From positions 124,001-188,000 of the forward strand of contig BJHH01000001.1 of NCBI GenBank assembly GCA_014192065.1: 64,000 bases of DNA, in the 5' to 3' direction. Position 1 is the stretch's first letter. Each line of letters starts with the position of its first letter. The notes beneath the pieces were generated by a model that was given only the letters and a program-made list of their open reading frames with translations, was not told the DNA's origin and did not search any database. Origin of the DNA: Gemmatimonadota bacterium. GTDB taxonomy: Bacteria > Gemmatimonadota > Gemmatimonadetes > Gemmatimonadales > Gemmatimonadaceae. Shown piece after piece: positions 26,684-37,246 of this stretch. A program made the position numbers and the translations under genes.

Positions 26684-26786
26684 TGATTGCTCCAGGGAGA
26701 TGACCGAAACGTGCCTTTGTCACCACTTGAGCGCGATCGAGGTGGCCGCGCCAAAGTTGCCGCTTGAACTGTGTCGATACCGCGGC

Positions 26787-26916
26787 GCCTGTGGGTGTGC
26801 GCTTATGCTGCGCCGCCGAGACGGCGAGCGCGCTGATTCAACTTGCATACTGCCGGTGGCAGGCGCCACATCATGACGAGTGCCCGAGCGGCGCCAGCAT
26901 CAAGCGCGTGTTATGC
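26787..26916 (-). repeat. attC site H, about 130 bp, degenerate left core
   Basis: The right core is GTTATGC (26910-26916). The arms TGCGCTTATGCTGCGCC and GGCGCCAGCATCAAGCGCG are complementary with bulges. The left core near 26787 is degenerate (GCCTGTG). Confidence 0.6.
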
Positions 26917-27225
26917 GACACGTAAGGGTTTGATTCGGCCCATGTCACCTTTGATCGTCTGCGCGGCATCCCAAAGGTCGACCGCGCGCTGCGCGTTCAG
27001 CCAGAACTCCGGCGAGTTGCCGAAGAGGCAGGAAAGCCGGAGCGCCATCTCCGGACTCACCGCCCGCCGGGCGCGCAGGAGTTCGTTGATGGACTGGCGG
27101 GACACGCCCAGCGCCTCAGCGAGCCCAGCGACCGTCAGCCCATAATCCGGCATGAAGTCCTCGCTCAACATCTCACCCGGATGAGTCGGCCGGCGCTTGA
27201 GCTGTCGGGTATTCGGAATGCTCAT
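26911..27225 (-). CDS. higA: HigA-like antitoxin
   Basis: The product is 104 aa from ATG 27225 (GAGGTG upstream). RPTHPGEMLSEDFMPDYGLT, LAEALGVSRQSINELLRARR and LFGNSPEFWLNAQRAVDLW are the classic VapI/HigA pattern. Its TAA stop lies in the core of attC H. It follows the toxin gene by 14 bp. Confidence 0.92.
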   Translation of the reverse strand: MSIPNTRQLKRRPTHPGEMLSEDFMPDYGLTVAGLAEALGVSRQSINELLRARRAVSPEMALRLSCLFGNSPEFWLNAQRAVDLWDAAQTIKGDMGRIKPLRVA

Positions 27226-27239
27226 GTCACACCTCGCTG

Positions 27240-27521
27240 TCAATGGTAATCGCAGACCTCGACGTCGTACGCATCACCGTCTACGAACCGAAAACAAATG
27301 CGCCATTGATCGTTTACCGCAATGGCGTGCTGCCCTTTGCGGTCATCCTTCAGCGCGTCAAGGTGATTGCCCGGGGGCACCTTCAAGTCGCTCAAGGTCG
27401 CCGCCAAGTCGACATACTCGAGTTTGCGTGCAGCTCGCCGGGCGACATCGGCGGGGAAGCGGGCCGCCTTGCCGGTCAGGAACAGCTCGCGGGTGCGTTT
27501 GTCGGCAAACGTCTTGATCAC
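27240..27521 (-). CDS. higB: HigB toxin
   Basis: The product is 93 aa from GTG 27521, where family homology begins (IKTFADKRTRELFLTGKAAR). DLAATLSDLKVPPGNHLDAL and QWRICFRFVDGDAYDVEV complete the HigB/RelE-fold mRNA interferase. The frame extends to 27542, but that region contains the -10 element, so the longer start is rejected. Confidence 0.9.
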   Translation of the reverse strand: MIKTFADKRTRELFLTGKAARFPADVARRAARKLEYVDLAATLSDLKVPPGNHLDALKDDRKGQHAIAVNDQWRICFRFVDGDAYDVEVCDYH

Positions 27522-27527
27522 CGATAA

Positions 27528-27556
27528 AGAGTAGCGTGTCACGTGACGCGTGTCAA
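27528..27556 (-). promoter_or_regulatory. Promoter of higBA
   Basis: TTGACA (27556-27551) and TACTCT (27533-27528) on the minus strand are 17 bp apart, and GTG of higB begins 6 nt later. The palindrome GTCACGTGAC (27538-27547) lies in the spacer and is a likely HigA operator. Confidence 0.7.
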
Positions 27557-27572
27557 TAGCCGCGTCGTGGTC

Positions 27573-27700
27573 GCAGAACGATCAGGGTTGTGCGGCGTGG
27601 CTCTCAACGAGTGCATCGCATTGATGCTCGCACTCCAGACTCGAAGGCGCAACACCATCATGCTGCCGCACGCCACGGCAGCACCAACCCTTGGTTATGC
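27573..27700 (-). repeat. attC site I, 128 bp (nearest the integrase)
   Basis: The site is bounded by GCAGAAC (27573-27579) and GTTATGC (27694-27700). The arms AGGGTTGTGCGGCGTGGC and GCCACGGCAGCACCAACCC pair with single bulges. Confidence 0.8.
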
Positions 27701-28006
27701 GCTCGCGCGTGATCGCCGTCGCACCGGACGCCGCTCTTGAGCAATACGCTCGGCGAGGTACACCTTGAGCAAGGACTGGTACGGGACATCGCGTTGATTT
27801 GCCAACGTCCGAAGCTCATCGAGCAGGCCCTGCGGCAGCCGAAGTGAAATCGTCGCCGTCGACGGGCGGAGGTTGGGAAACGAAACCCGACGCGCCTTGC
27901 TCCAGTCGAGATATTCCGTGGTGTCGTGCGTCATCCAGAACTCGCCCGCCTCGTCATGCGAACGAAAGTGCGGAATCGGCTTCAGCTTCTTACGGGGCTT
28001 TGGCAT
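27695..28006 (-). CDS. BrnA-like (CopG) antitoxin
   Basis: The product is 103 aa. IPHFRSHDEAGEFWMTHDTT is the conserved N-terminal block of this antitoxin type, and STATISLRLPQGLLDELRTL with VPYQSLLKVYLAERI forms the ribbon-helix-helix. Its start overlaps the BrnT stop by 17 bp, and its TAA stop lies in the attC I core. Confidence 0.85.
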   Translation of the reverse strand: MPKPRKKLKPIPHFRSHDEAGEFWMTHDTTEYLDWSKARRVSFPNLRPSTATISLRLPQGLLDELRTLANQRDVPYQSLLKVYLAERIAQERRPVRRRSRASA

Positions 28007-28298
28007 AACGGCGACGCTCCTGGCGGCTCATGTCTCGGATCGAAATGACTCGTATTCGCTTGGCCCGGATCGTGAACGCCGCCGTGAGCAGACGGCCGGC
28101 GTTTGTCGGACCGTAGATCAAGAACCGGCGTTCAGTCGCAGAATGTTTTGCGTCTTCAAGTAGCACGACCGGTGCGTGGAAGAAGATCTCTTCGGCTTCA
28201 GACTGACTGACATCATGGCCGAGCACGTTCTTGGCCGTATTGCCGGCGTCCCACTCAAAGCCCTCAATTCCGCCGAGCAGCGCGTCAACATCGAGCAT
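27990..28298 (-). CDS. brnT: BrnT-like toxin (first cassette)
   Basis: The product is 102 aa. FEWDAGNTAKNVLGHDVSQS, IFFHAPVVLLEDAKHS and RVISIRDMSRQERRRY match BrnT. It is the cassette gene closest to the integrase and hence the most recently inserted if normal attI insertion applies. It has its own near-consensus promoter. Confidence 0.87.
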   Translation of the reverse strand: MLDVDALLGGIEGFEWDAGNTAKNVLGHDVSQSEAEEIFFHAPVVLLEDAKHSATERRFLIYGPTNAGRLLTAAFTIRAKRIRVISIRDMSRQERRRYAKAP

Positions 28299-28304
28299 GA
28301 GCGC

Positions 28305-28333
28305 AGTATACGATGGCCATATACATCCCGCAA
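28305..28333 (-). promoter_or_regulatory. Near-consensus promoter of the first BrnTA cassette
   Basis: TTGCGG (28333-28328) and TATACT (28310-28305) on the minus strand are 17 bp apart, with ATG exactly 6 nt after the -10 element. The spacer holds an imperfect inverted repeat (GTATA and TATAC ends). Confidence 0.7.
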
Positions 28334-28358
28334 GTCCGAGGCACCCCTATGGCGATGC

Positions 28359-28503
28359 GCATAACGATGATTCTACAGGATGTTAGTTGAACGGTATTCT
28401 GCAGGTTGTTATTGCTGCGTTGTTCGGCAGGATTTTATTTCATACCTGCGTGACGATTGCTGCAAGAATCCATCTGCCTAGCTCCAAGGTGCAGCAGTAA
28501 GGC
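28359..28503 (-). other. attI-like region on the 3' side of intI
   Basis: A core-type heptamer (GCATAAC, 28359-28365; GTTATGC on minus) marks the junction with the first cassette. Between it and the integrase stop lie ~135 bp of AT-richer, non-coding DNA, the expected place for integrase-binding sites. There is no attC-like dyad here, which suits an attI. The boundaries are inferred. Confidence 0.5.
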
Positions 28504-29619
28504 TTACCGGCGCAACTCGTTGCGCCAGCTGGTCTTGGCGAACTGGCCGTCGATCACGCGCCCGAGTGATATGCTGTCCGGACCGGTCAGCATATCGTGG
28601 GTGGAGTTCGTAGGTTCGCGAGGAGGGAAGGGCGGCCCACCCATAGCGGTTTCGAGCGCGTCCAATGGGCTTCGAACGCCGCGTCCGCCGCGGTTCAGAA
28701 CGTGCGTGTAGATCATGGTCGTCCGAACATCGCGATGGCCAAGCAGTTCCTGAACAGTGCGAATGTCATATCCCGCCTCAAGGACATGTGTTGCGAATGA
28801 ATGGCGCAGCGTGTGGCAGGTGACTCTCTTCTCGATGCCGGCCTTGCGCGCCGACAGGGGGACTGCACGCTGGACTACGGTGTCGTGCATATGGTGCCTG
28901 ACCCACCGGCCACTCGTTGAATCGCGGTAGAATCGCGTCGCTGGAAACACCCACTGCCAGTGAAGGAAGAATGGCGCACCGGGTGATTTCGCATGGAACG
29001 CCCCCGGCAACGCGACTGCGCCGCGACCGGCTGCGAGGTCACGCCGATGCAGCTCACGCACCCGTTCAATCTGCGTGCGGAGGGGTTCGCGCAACGTATC
29101 GGGCACCATGGTCACACGATCACGGCCACCCTTCCCGTGGCGAATCGACAATTCCCCTCGATCGAGATCGACGTCCTTGACGCGTAGCGACAACGCTTCA
29201 CCTAGGCGAAGCCCGCCTCCATACAGTACCATGGCCACGAGCCGCGGCGTCCCGGACATAGCGGTCATGAGCCGCGCGACCTCGTGGCGCGAGAGGACGG
29301 TCGGCGTCCGATGCGGCCGCTTGGCCCTGATCACTTTGTCTAGCCAGCCCACGGGAGTGTCGAGGACATCCCGATAGAGGAACAGCAACGCGGCCAGGGC
29401 CTGGTTCTGGGTCGAGGCGGAGACCTGTCGACGGGTTGCGAGGTCAGATAGGAACGCCGTCACCTCGCGCTCGCCCATCTCGCGGGGATGGGTTCCGCGA
29501 TGGAATCGCACATACCGGCGCACCCACGAACAGTACGCTTCAACGGTCCGTGGGCTCGAGTGCCGCAGGCGGAGGCGTTCCTCGAGTACGGCGACTAGCC
29601 TGCGTGGGGCGGTGGGCAT
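28504..29619 (-). CDS. intI: Integron integrase
   Basis: The product is a 371-aa tyrosine recombinase. The N-terminal SAM-like domain (HSSPRTVEAYCSWVRRYVRF) is followed by a catalytic domain with Arg138 (GGGLRLGEAL), Lys163 (RHGKGGRDR), HxxR at 269-272 (CHTLRHSFATH), His295 and Tyr304 (TTMIYTHVL). The IntI-specific extra segment is present at ~210-245 (FFLHWQWVFPATRFYRDS, RRHHM-like RHHMHD), and GVRSPLDAL follows the Tyr as in other IntI. A C-terminal extension of ~50 aa is longer than usual. It inserts and excises attC cassettes. Its direction is the same as the cassette array, unlike class 1 integrons. Confidence 0.93.
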   Translation of the reverse strand: MPTAPRRLVAVLEERLRLRHSSPRTVEAYCSWVRRYVRFHRGTHPREMGEREVTAFLSDLATRRQVSASTQNQALAALLFLYRDVLDTPVGWLDKVIRAKRPHRTPTVLSRHEVARLMTAMSGTPRLVAMVLYGGGLRLGEALSLRVKDVDLDRGELSIRHGKGGRDRVTMVPDTLREPLRTQIERVRELHRRDLAAGRGAVALPGAFHAKSPGAPFFLHWQWVFPATRFYRDSTSGRWVRHHMHDTVVQRAVPLSARKAGIEKRVTCHTLRHSFATHVLEAGYDIRTVQELLGHRDVRTTMIYTHVLNRGGRGVRSPLDALETAMGGPPFPPREPTNSTHDMLTGPDSISLGRVIDGQFAKTSWRNELRR

Positions 29620-29626
29620 GACAGCA

Positions 29627-29656
29627 TGATGCCGGCCCAGACAGGCGCCGGCATCA
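29627..29656. promoter_or_regulatory. Inverted repeat upstream of intI
   Basis: TGATGCCGGC (29627-29636) and GCCGGCATCA (29647-29656) form a 10-bp perfect dyad with a 10-nt loop, 8 bp upstream of the intI start and 37 bp after the fhs stop. With no T-run it could be a weak terminator of fhs or an operator for intI. Confidence 0.4.
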
Positions 29657-29693
29657 CCGAATCATTCCACTCCCACTCACAACAATGCGAGGC

Positions 29694-31361
29694 TTACGAA
29701 AGCCCGGTGATTTCGCCCTTCTCGTCGATCGACATCCCCTCGGCGGCAGGCACCTTGGGCAGTCCCGGCATCGTCATGATCGTACCTGCCTTGGCCACCA
29801 CGAACCCTGCGCCCGCCGAGCCGTAGACTTCCTTGATCGCGATGCGGAATCCCGTTGGCCTGCCGAGTTTTGTCGCGTCATCGGTCAGCGAATACTGGTT
29901 CTTGGCGATGCACACTGGCGTCCTGCCCATGCCGTTCGCCTCGAGGTACGCGATCTGCTCCTCTGCGGCTGGTGAATAGTCAGCGCCGTCGCCGCCATAC
30001 ACCTTCGTCACCACGGCGTGGATTTTCTCCTTGATCGGCAGTGCGGCGTCGTACAGCGGCGCGAACTGTTCGCCGCCCGCTTTGAGCATCGTCAGCACTT
30101 CGCGGGCGAGCGTCTCGCCGCCGGCGCCGCCTTTGGCGTGCACCTCGCAGAGCACCACGCGCACGCCGAGCTTGGCCGCATGCGCCTCGACCATCTGGAG
30201 TTCCTTGTCGGTGTCGGCCGCGAACCGATTGATGGCGACAACGACCGGCACGCCAAACTGCTTCACATTCTTGATGTGATGTTCGAGGTGCGGCAATCCC
30301 TTCTCGAGCGCACCGAGGTCCTCGGTCGTGAGCTGCTTCTTGTCGAGACCGCCCTGCATTTTGAGTGACCGGACGGTGGCCACGAGCACGGCCGCCTCGG
30401 GGTTGAGCCCGCCGAATCGGCACTTAATGTCGAAGAACTTCTCGGCGCCGAGATCGGAGCCGAAGCCGGCTTCGGTCACCACGACGTCGCCGAGCGCGAG
30501 GCCGGTCTTGGTGGCGATGATCGAGTTGCAGCCGTGCGCGATGTTGCCGAACGGGCCGGCGTGGACGATCGCGGGGCCGCCCTCGAGGGTCTGCACGAGG
30601 TTGGGGCGAATAGCATCGTTGAGTAGGATCGCCATCGCGCCGACCGCCTTGAGGTCGCGCGCACGCACGGGACGCCGGGCGCCATCCGCCGTGGCGCCAA
30701 CGACGATGTCGCCGAGTCGCTTCTCGAGGTCAGCGCGGCTCGATGCCAGCGCGACGATGGCCATGACCTCGGAGCCGGGGATAATCACCCAGCGTTCGCT
30801 GCGCTCGACACCGTTTGTCCCTCCACCGACACCGACTTTCGCGTGGCGCAGGGCGCGGTCATTCATATCAATCGTACGCGGCCAGGTGACGCGGTCGGTC
30901 CCGATGTTGAGCGGGTTGCCCTGAAAAATGGAATTGTCGAGCATCGCGCTGAGCAGCGAGTGCGCGCTGGAGATGGCGTGGAAGTCGCCGGTGAAGTGGA
31001 GGTTGATGTCCACCATCGGGATCACCTGCGCATAGCCGCCGCCCGCTGCGCCGCCCTTCACGCCGAATACGGGGCCCAGCGATGGCTCGCGAATGCAGAG
31101 CACGGCATTCGTGCCGATCTTGCGCAGGGCCTGCGCCAGGCCGACGCTGACGGTGCTCTTGCCTTCGCCGGCGGGCGTGGGGCTAATGGCGGTGACGAGG
31201 ACGAGCTTGCCCTTGGGCTTCTGCTGCGAAATGTCGAGGGAGAGCTTCGCCTTGAACTTGCCGTACTGGTCGATGTCATCGGGGCCGAGCCCCAGATCGG
31301 CCGCTACGTCCGTGATGAGGCGGGGTGTGACACTTTGTGCGATGGCGATGTCGGACAGCAT
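29694..31361 (-). CDS. fhs: Formate-tetrahydrofolate ligase
   Basis: The product is 555 aa, full length for the family. The ATP-binding loop is SPTPAGEGKSTVSVG, followed by REPSLGPVFGVKGGAAGGGY, GDFHAISSAHSLL and VTEAGFGSDLGAEKFFDIKC, all diagnostic. It forms 10-formyl-THF from formate, THF and ATP in the cytosol. It lies 80 bp after fdhD in the formate dehydrogenase gene cluster, so formate can be either oxidised or sent into one-carbon metabolism. Confidence 0.96.
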   Translation of the reverse strand: MLSDIAIAQSVTPRLITDVAADLGLGPDDIDQYGKFKAKLSLDISQQKPKGKLVLVTAISPTPAGEGKSTVSVGLAQALRKIGTNAVLCIREPSLGPVFGVKGGAAGGGYAQVIPMVDINLHFTGDFHAISSAHSLLSAMLDNSIFQGNPLNIGTDRVTWPRTIDMNDRALRHAKVGVGGGTNGVERSERWVIIPGSEVMAIVALASSRADLEKRLGDIVVGATADGARRPVRARDLKAVGAMAILLNDAIRPNLVQTLEGGPAIVHAGPFGNIAHGCNSIIATKTGLALGDVVVTEAGFGSDLGAEKFFDIKCRFGGLNPEAAVLVATVRSLKMQGGLDKKQLTTEDLGALEKGLPHLEHHIKNVKQFGVPVVVAINRFAADTDKELQMVEAHAAKLGVRVVLCEVHAKGGAGGETLAREVLTMLKAGGEQFAPLYDAALPIKEKIHAVVTKVYGGDGADYSPAAEEQIAYLEANGMGRTPVCIAKNQYSLTDDATKLGRPTGFRIAIKEVYGSAGAGFVVAKAGTIMTMPGLPKVPAAEGMSIDEKGEITGLS

Positions 31362-31441
31362 TAAGGGACGGGAATGGGGAGAGGGAGGGTGCCGGTTCGG
31401 CGGAACAGGGGCCGGGAAGGGCGATGGAATGGGACGAACGG

Positions 31442-32296
31442 CTACAGGCCGAGGCGCTGTGGGTGGGTGTAGACATTCGCTGAACTGCCGCGCAACAGAC
31501 CGACCAGTGTGATGCCAGCCTCGTCGGCGAATCGGATCGCGAGGCCGGTTGGCCTGGAGACGGCCGCCAGCAACGGTGAGCCGGCGACCGCCACCTTTTG
31601 TACGAGTTCGTAGCTCGCGCGACTCGTCACCACGAAGAAACCACTCGCCGGGTTCGTGCCGACACGCGCGAGCGCACCGATGACCTTGTCGAGCGCGTTG
31701 TGCCGCCCGACGTCCTCTCTTACTACGCGGAGCTCGCCTGCTGCGCTGGCCCAGGCTGCGGCGTGTACGGCGTGCGTTGCATTATTGACTGGCTGCTGAG
31801 CGGCGAGTGCATCGCCGGCGCGGGTGATGGCCGTGGAAGTGAATGTCGCGAGCGAGTCCACGGTGCGCGGCGCGCGGATCGCGTGGTCGATGGCGTCGAT
31901 GCCACAGAGACCGCAGCCGGTGCGGCCCGCGAGCGCACGCGTGCGAGTGGCCACCCGCGCCTGTGCCTCAGGCGGGAGCTCCATCTGGATCTCCACCCCA
32001 CGGGCGTGACGGACGACCGCCAGGTTCACGATATCCGTCGCGCGGCCGGTGATTTCCTCCGAAATCGTGAACCCGATCGCGAGGTCCTCCAGATCGGCCG
32101 GCGTGCACATCATGACCACGTGCGGCTTACCACCATACACGAATGCGACCGGTACTTCTTCCGCTACCGCCCCGGAATCTGCGCGGGCCGCGGCGCCGTC
32201 GATCCGCGTGAATGGGCGCGGCTGCGAGGGAGGAAGGTTGCCGAGGTCGGTCACGCGCGGCGGACGATCATCACGATCACGCTGGCACCGCCGCAT
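31442..32296 (-). CDS. fdhD: Formate dehydrogenase sulfurtransferase FdhD
   Basis: The product is about 284 aa. EEVPVAFVYGGKPHVVMMCT, EDLAIGFTISE, the CxxC motif in GRTGCGLCGID, REDVGRHNALDKVIG, SRASYELVQKVAVAGSPLL and FADEAGITLVGLLRG are the FdhD blocks. FdhD passes sulfur from IscS to the molybdenum cofactor so that formate dehydrogenase becomes active. ATG 32296 overlaps the previous stop by 20 bp; ATG 32326 and GTG 32254 are alternatives. Confidence 0.93.
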   Translation of the reverse strand: MRRCQRDRDDRPPRVTDLGNLPPSQPRPFTRIDGAAARADSGAVAEEVPVAFVYGGKPHVVMMCTPADLEDLAIGFTISEEITGRATDIVNLAVVRHARGVEIQMELPPEAQARVATRTRALAGRTGCGLCGIDAIDHAIRAPRTVDSLATFTSTAITRAGDALAAQQPVNNATHAVHAAAWASAAGELRVVREDVGRHNALDKVIGALARVGTNPASGFFVVTSRASYELVQKVAVAGSPLLAAVSRPTGLAIRFADEAGITLVGLLRGSSANVYTHPQRLGL

Positions 32297-33196
32297 CGGC
32301 AGCCATCTGCGTGGCCGATCGGCCATTCTGCACGTGCTGCCAGCCGAACCGGCCCTTGATGCAGAGATTGCCGATCGTGATGTCGTTGTCGAGTGGGCTC
32401 GTGGCCTTCACGATCTCGCCATCCTGCACGTGCAACGTCAGGGTGCAGCCCACGCCGCAGAACGGGCAGACGGTATCGGTCGAGGTCTGCTTCGACTCAT
32501 TCCAATTGCCCTCCTGTCGCAGATCCCACTCGCGCTTGCTCATCAGCGCACCCGTGGGGCAGACGGCGATACAGTTGCCGCAATAGACGCAGGCCGACGT
32601 GGGGAGATCCACCGCGAACTCAGTCGAGATATGGGCGTGGAATCCGCGTCCGGCGACAGCGATGGCGAAGGTGTTCTGGTGGTCTTCGCCGCACGCCTCG
32701 ACACACTTGTAGCAGAGAATGCACTTCGCGTAGTCGCGAATGTAGAGGTCGTTGTCGACGAGTACCGGCTGCGCTACGGTCTCGCACGCACCGAACCGCT
32801 CTGGTTGCGCGCCATATTCGGTCATCATCTCGGCGAGACCGGGCGCGGTCGACAGGTCCGTGCTCGACGCGAGCATCTCCAGCACGAGCTTGCGCGTCAG
32901 ATTCACGCGCTCGCTCCGTGTCTGCACCACCATGCCGGGCTCGACCGTGCGCGAGCAGGCCGGCGCCAGCACGCGGGCGCCTTCGACCTCGACCACGCAG
33001 ACGCGACAGACATTCACGGGCGCAAGCGTTTCGAGCCAGCAGAGCGTCGGGATCTCGATGCCGAGCTTCTGGCAAGCGCCAAGGATCGTCGTGCCTTCAG
33101 GCACAGTGACCTGGTGGCCGTCCACGATGAGTTCAATCACCGGCTTCGGGATCGTCGAAGGCCGCGAGAGCTGGACGAGTTGCAGATGGGGGAAGG

Positions 33197-33200
<4 letters not shown>
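32277..33200 (-). CDS. Formate dehydrogenase Fe-S subunit (detached N-terminal part)
   Basis: The product is 307 aa. In order: a 2Fe-2S domain (PTLCWLETLAPVNVCRVC and APACS), a NuoG-like linker, two 4Fe-4S motifs (CILCYKCVEACGEDH, CVYCGNCIAVCPTGAL), and at the C-terminus the 4Fe-4S domain that normally begins the catalytic subunit (VCPFCGVGCTLTLHVQDGEI, GNLCIKGRFGWQHVQ). In FdsA-type enzymes all this is fused ahead of the molybdopterin domain. Here that domain is a separate gene at 35147-37099, and the break falls just after the Fe4S4 domain. The start overlaps the NuoEF-like stop by 4 bp. Confidence 0.92.
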
Positions 33201-35143
<1,943 letters not shown>

Positions 35144-35146
35144 GAG

Positions 35147-37099
35147 CTATCTCACCGCCGCCAGCGTGGCCGTGTTGACCAACTCGACGCTCACGGCGCA
35201 CGCCTTGAATTCGGCGGTTCCTGATTTGGGATCCGAGGCATCGATGGTGAGGACGTTCGTCATCGCTTCATCCGGATAGTGCAGCGTCATGAACACCACC
35301 CCCGGGCGGAGCGAGCGATCCACCCGTGCTGGCACGACCAGCGTGCCACGGCGCGAGGTCACGCGTACCGTGTCGCTGCTGTGGATGCCGAGTCGCGTGG
35401 CATCCTCCGGCGACAGATCGAGCGTTTCGCCGCGGAAGAGCGGCGACTGATAGTTCGCGGTCTGCACGCCGGTGTTGTACGAGTCCAGATGCCGGCCGGT
35501 GGTAAGCGTGAACGGATACTGCGCGTCTGGTTTCTCCACCGGTCCTTCGTGCCGCACCACCGTGAACGGCGCCGCCATCCCACGCTCGGCACCCTGCTTC
35601 CAGAGCCGGTCGTGCAGGAAGGTCGCGCCGGGGTGATTCTCGTCGGGGCAGGGCCACTGCAAGCCCTGGTGCTCATCGAGGCGCGCGTAGCTCATTCCGC
35701 CGGCAAAGTGCGGCGCGACGGCGCGGAATTCGTTCCACACCGTTTCGGCGTCGGTGACGTTCAACTCCTTGCCGAGGCGCCTGGCGATCTCGTTCATGAT
35801 CCAGAGTTCGTCCTTCGCGCCGGCGGGCGGCTCAACGACCTTGCGGCAACGCTGGACGCGGCGCTCGCTGTTGGTCACCGTGCCGTCCGATTCGCACCAG
35901 CTCGCGGCCGCGGGCAGCAGCACATGCGCCATCTCGGCTGTTTTGGTCATGCAGATCTCCTGCACCACGAGGTGGTCGAGTCCCTCGAGCACCTGCGTCA
36001 CGTGGTGTGCGTCGGCGTCCGACTGCGCGGGATTCTCGCCGATCACGTAGAGTGCCGTGAGCTCTTTGCAGTCCATCGCCCGGATCATCTCGGTGAGGTT
36101 CAGTCCGATGTTGGGCTGCAGCGCGACGCCCCAATGCTTCTCGAAACGCTCGCGCACGGCGGGGTCGAGAATATCCTGGAAACCGGGGAGCTTGTTGGGG
36201 ATGGCGCCCATGTCGCCGCCCCCCTGCACGTTGTTCTGGCCGCGGAGCGGATTGAGCCCGCAGCCCCAGCGCCCCACGTGGCCCGTGAGGATGCCGAGGT
36301 TGATCAGCGCGAGGACGTTGTCGGCGGCATCGTGGTGCTCGGTGATGCCGAGGGTCCAGCAGATCATCGCCTTGTCGGACGTAGCGTAGGTGTGCGCGCA
36401 CTCGCGAATGACGTCCGCCGGGATTCCGGTTAGCTCTTCGCCGCGCTCGAGCGTGTACGATTCGACGCTCGCCGTGTACGTCTCGAAGCCTTCGCAGGCG
36501 TTGGCGACGAACGCCTTGTCGTAGAGGCCGGCGTGGATGATCTCGCGCGCCATCGTGTTCGAGAGGGCGATGTCGCTGCCGATGTGATTTCCCATCCAGA
36601 CATCGGCCCACTGGGCAGACTCCGTCCTGCGCGGGTCAATGACATAGAGCCGCGCGCCGTTCCGCACCCCCTTGAGGAGGTGGTGGAACCAGATCGGGTG
36701 TGCGGCGCGCGCGTTCGAGCCCCAGAGGAGGATGACATCGGTGTCCTCGACCTCGGCGTACGAACTCGTGCCGCCTCCCGCACCAAAAACCGTCGCCAGA
36801 CCGACGACGCTAGGTGCGTGTCACGTTCGATTACAACTGTCGATGTTGTGCGTGCCGAACACGGTCCGGGCGAGCTTCTGCGCAGCGAAGTTCACTTCGT
36901 TTGTGGACTTCGAGCAGGAGAAAATCCCTAGTGCATTCGGCCCGCGGGTCGCGATGTTGCGGCGGAATCCCTCGGCCGCGGCGTCAAGGGCAACATCCCA
37001 CGACGTCGGGGTGAGGACGCCGTTTACGCGGACCATCGGCTCGGTGATTCGAACGTATTCCCGTTTCTTGTTGCGACGGACGGTGTTGCCAGCCTGCAC
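35147..37099 (-). CDS. fdhA: Selenocysteine formate dehydrogenase, catalytic molybdopterin subunit
   Basis: Read through one in-frame TGA, the gene encodes 650 aa. The frame before it ends HNIDSCNRT, then TGA (36821-36823, residue 93), then HAPSVVGLATVFG. This is exactly where formate dehydrogenases have Cys or selenocysteine followed by the catalytic His. A SECIS-like hairpin follows the TGA. Later domains are intact: LLWGSNARAAHPIWFHHLLK, GGDMGAIPNKLPGFQDI, and the C-terminal dinucleotide-binding domain to AEFKACAVSVELV. GTG 37099 follows GAGGGGGAT-type Shine-Dalgarno sequence. The usual N-terminal Fe4S4 domain is absent and is encoded at 32277-33200. The enzyme oxidises formate to CO2, possibly reversibly. 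Confidence 0.92.
36791..36823 (-). promoter_or_regulatory. UGA selenocysteine codon and SECIS-like hairpin
   Basis: After the TGA (36823-36821) come 18 nt, then GGT. The stem CGTCGTC (36809-36803) pairs with GGCGACG (36797-36791), including one G-U pair, around the loop GGTCT. In E. coli fdhF the apical loop likewise carries GGUCU at the same distance from the UGA, so the spacing suits SelB recognition. Confidence 0.85.
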
Positions 37100-37176
37100 C
37101 CGGATCCCCCTCTCGCTGAATGGCGTTCGCTACCATAGAGAGATTGGCGTCCGGGACAGGATTCTTCAAGGCATTC

Positions 37177-37203
37177 GGGCCATCCGGGCCATCCGGGCCA
37201 TCC
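37177..37203. repeat. Three tandem copies of a 9-bp unit (GGGCCATCC)
   Basis: Three exact copies lie between thrC and the fdhA start. No function is apparent; the hypervariable unit could vary in copy number. Confidence 0.9.
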
Positions 37204-37246
37204 GATTGTTTCCGGCCCCTACTCGGACCTCGGGTCCGGTCCGGGA

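Noticed and set aside
27522-27542. Longer higB start at 27542
   Set aside because: The -10 element TACTCT overlaps this part, and family homology starts at GTG 27521.
36821-36823. Stop codon splitting the formate dehydrogenase gene, read as a pseudogene
   Set aside because: The TGA is at the known Sec position, the frame continues intact for 557 codons and a SECIS-like hairpin follows, so recoding explains it better than decay.
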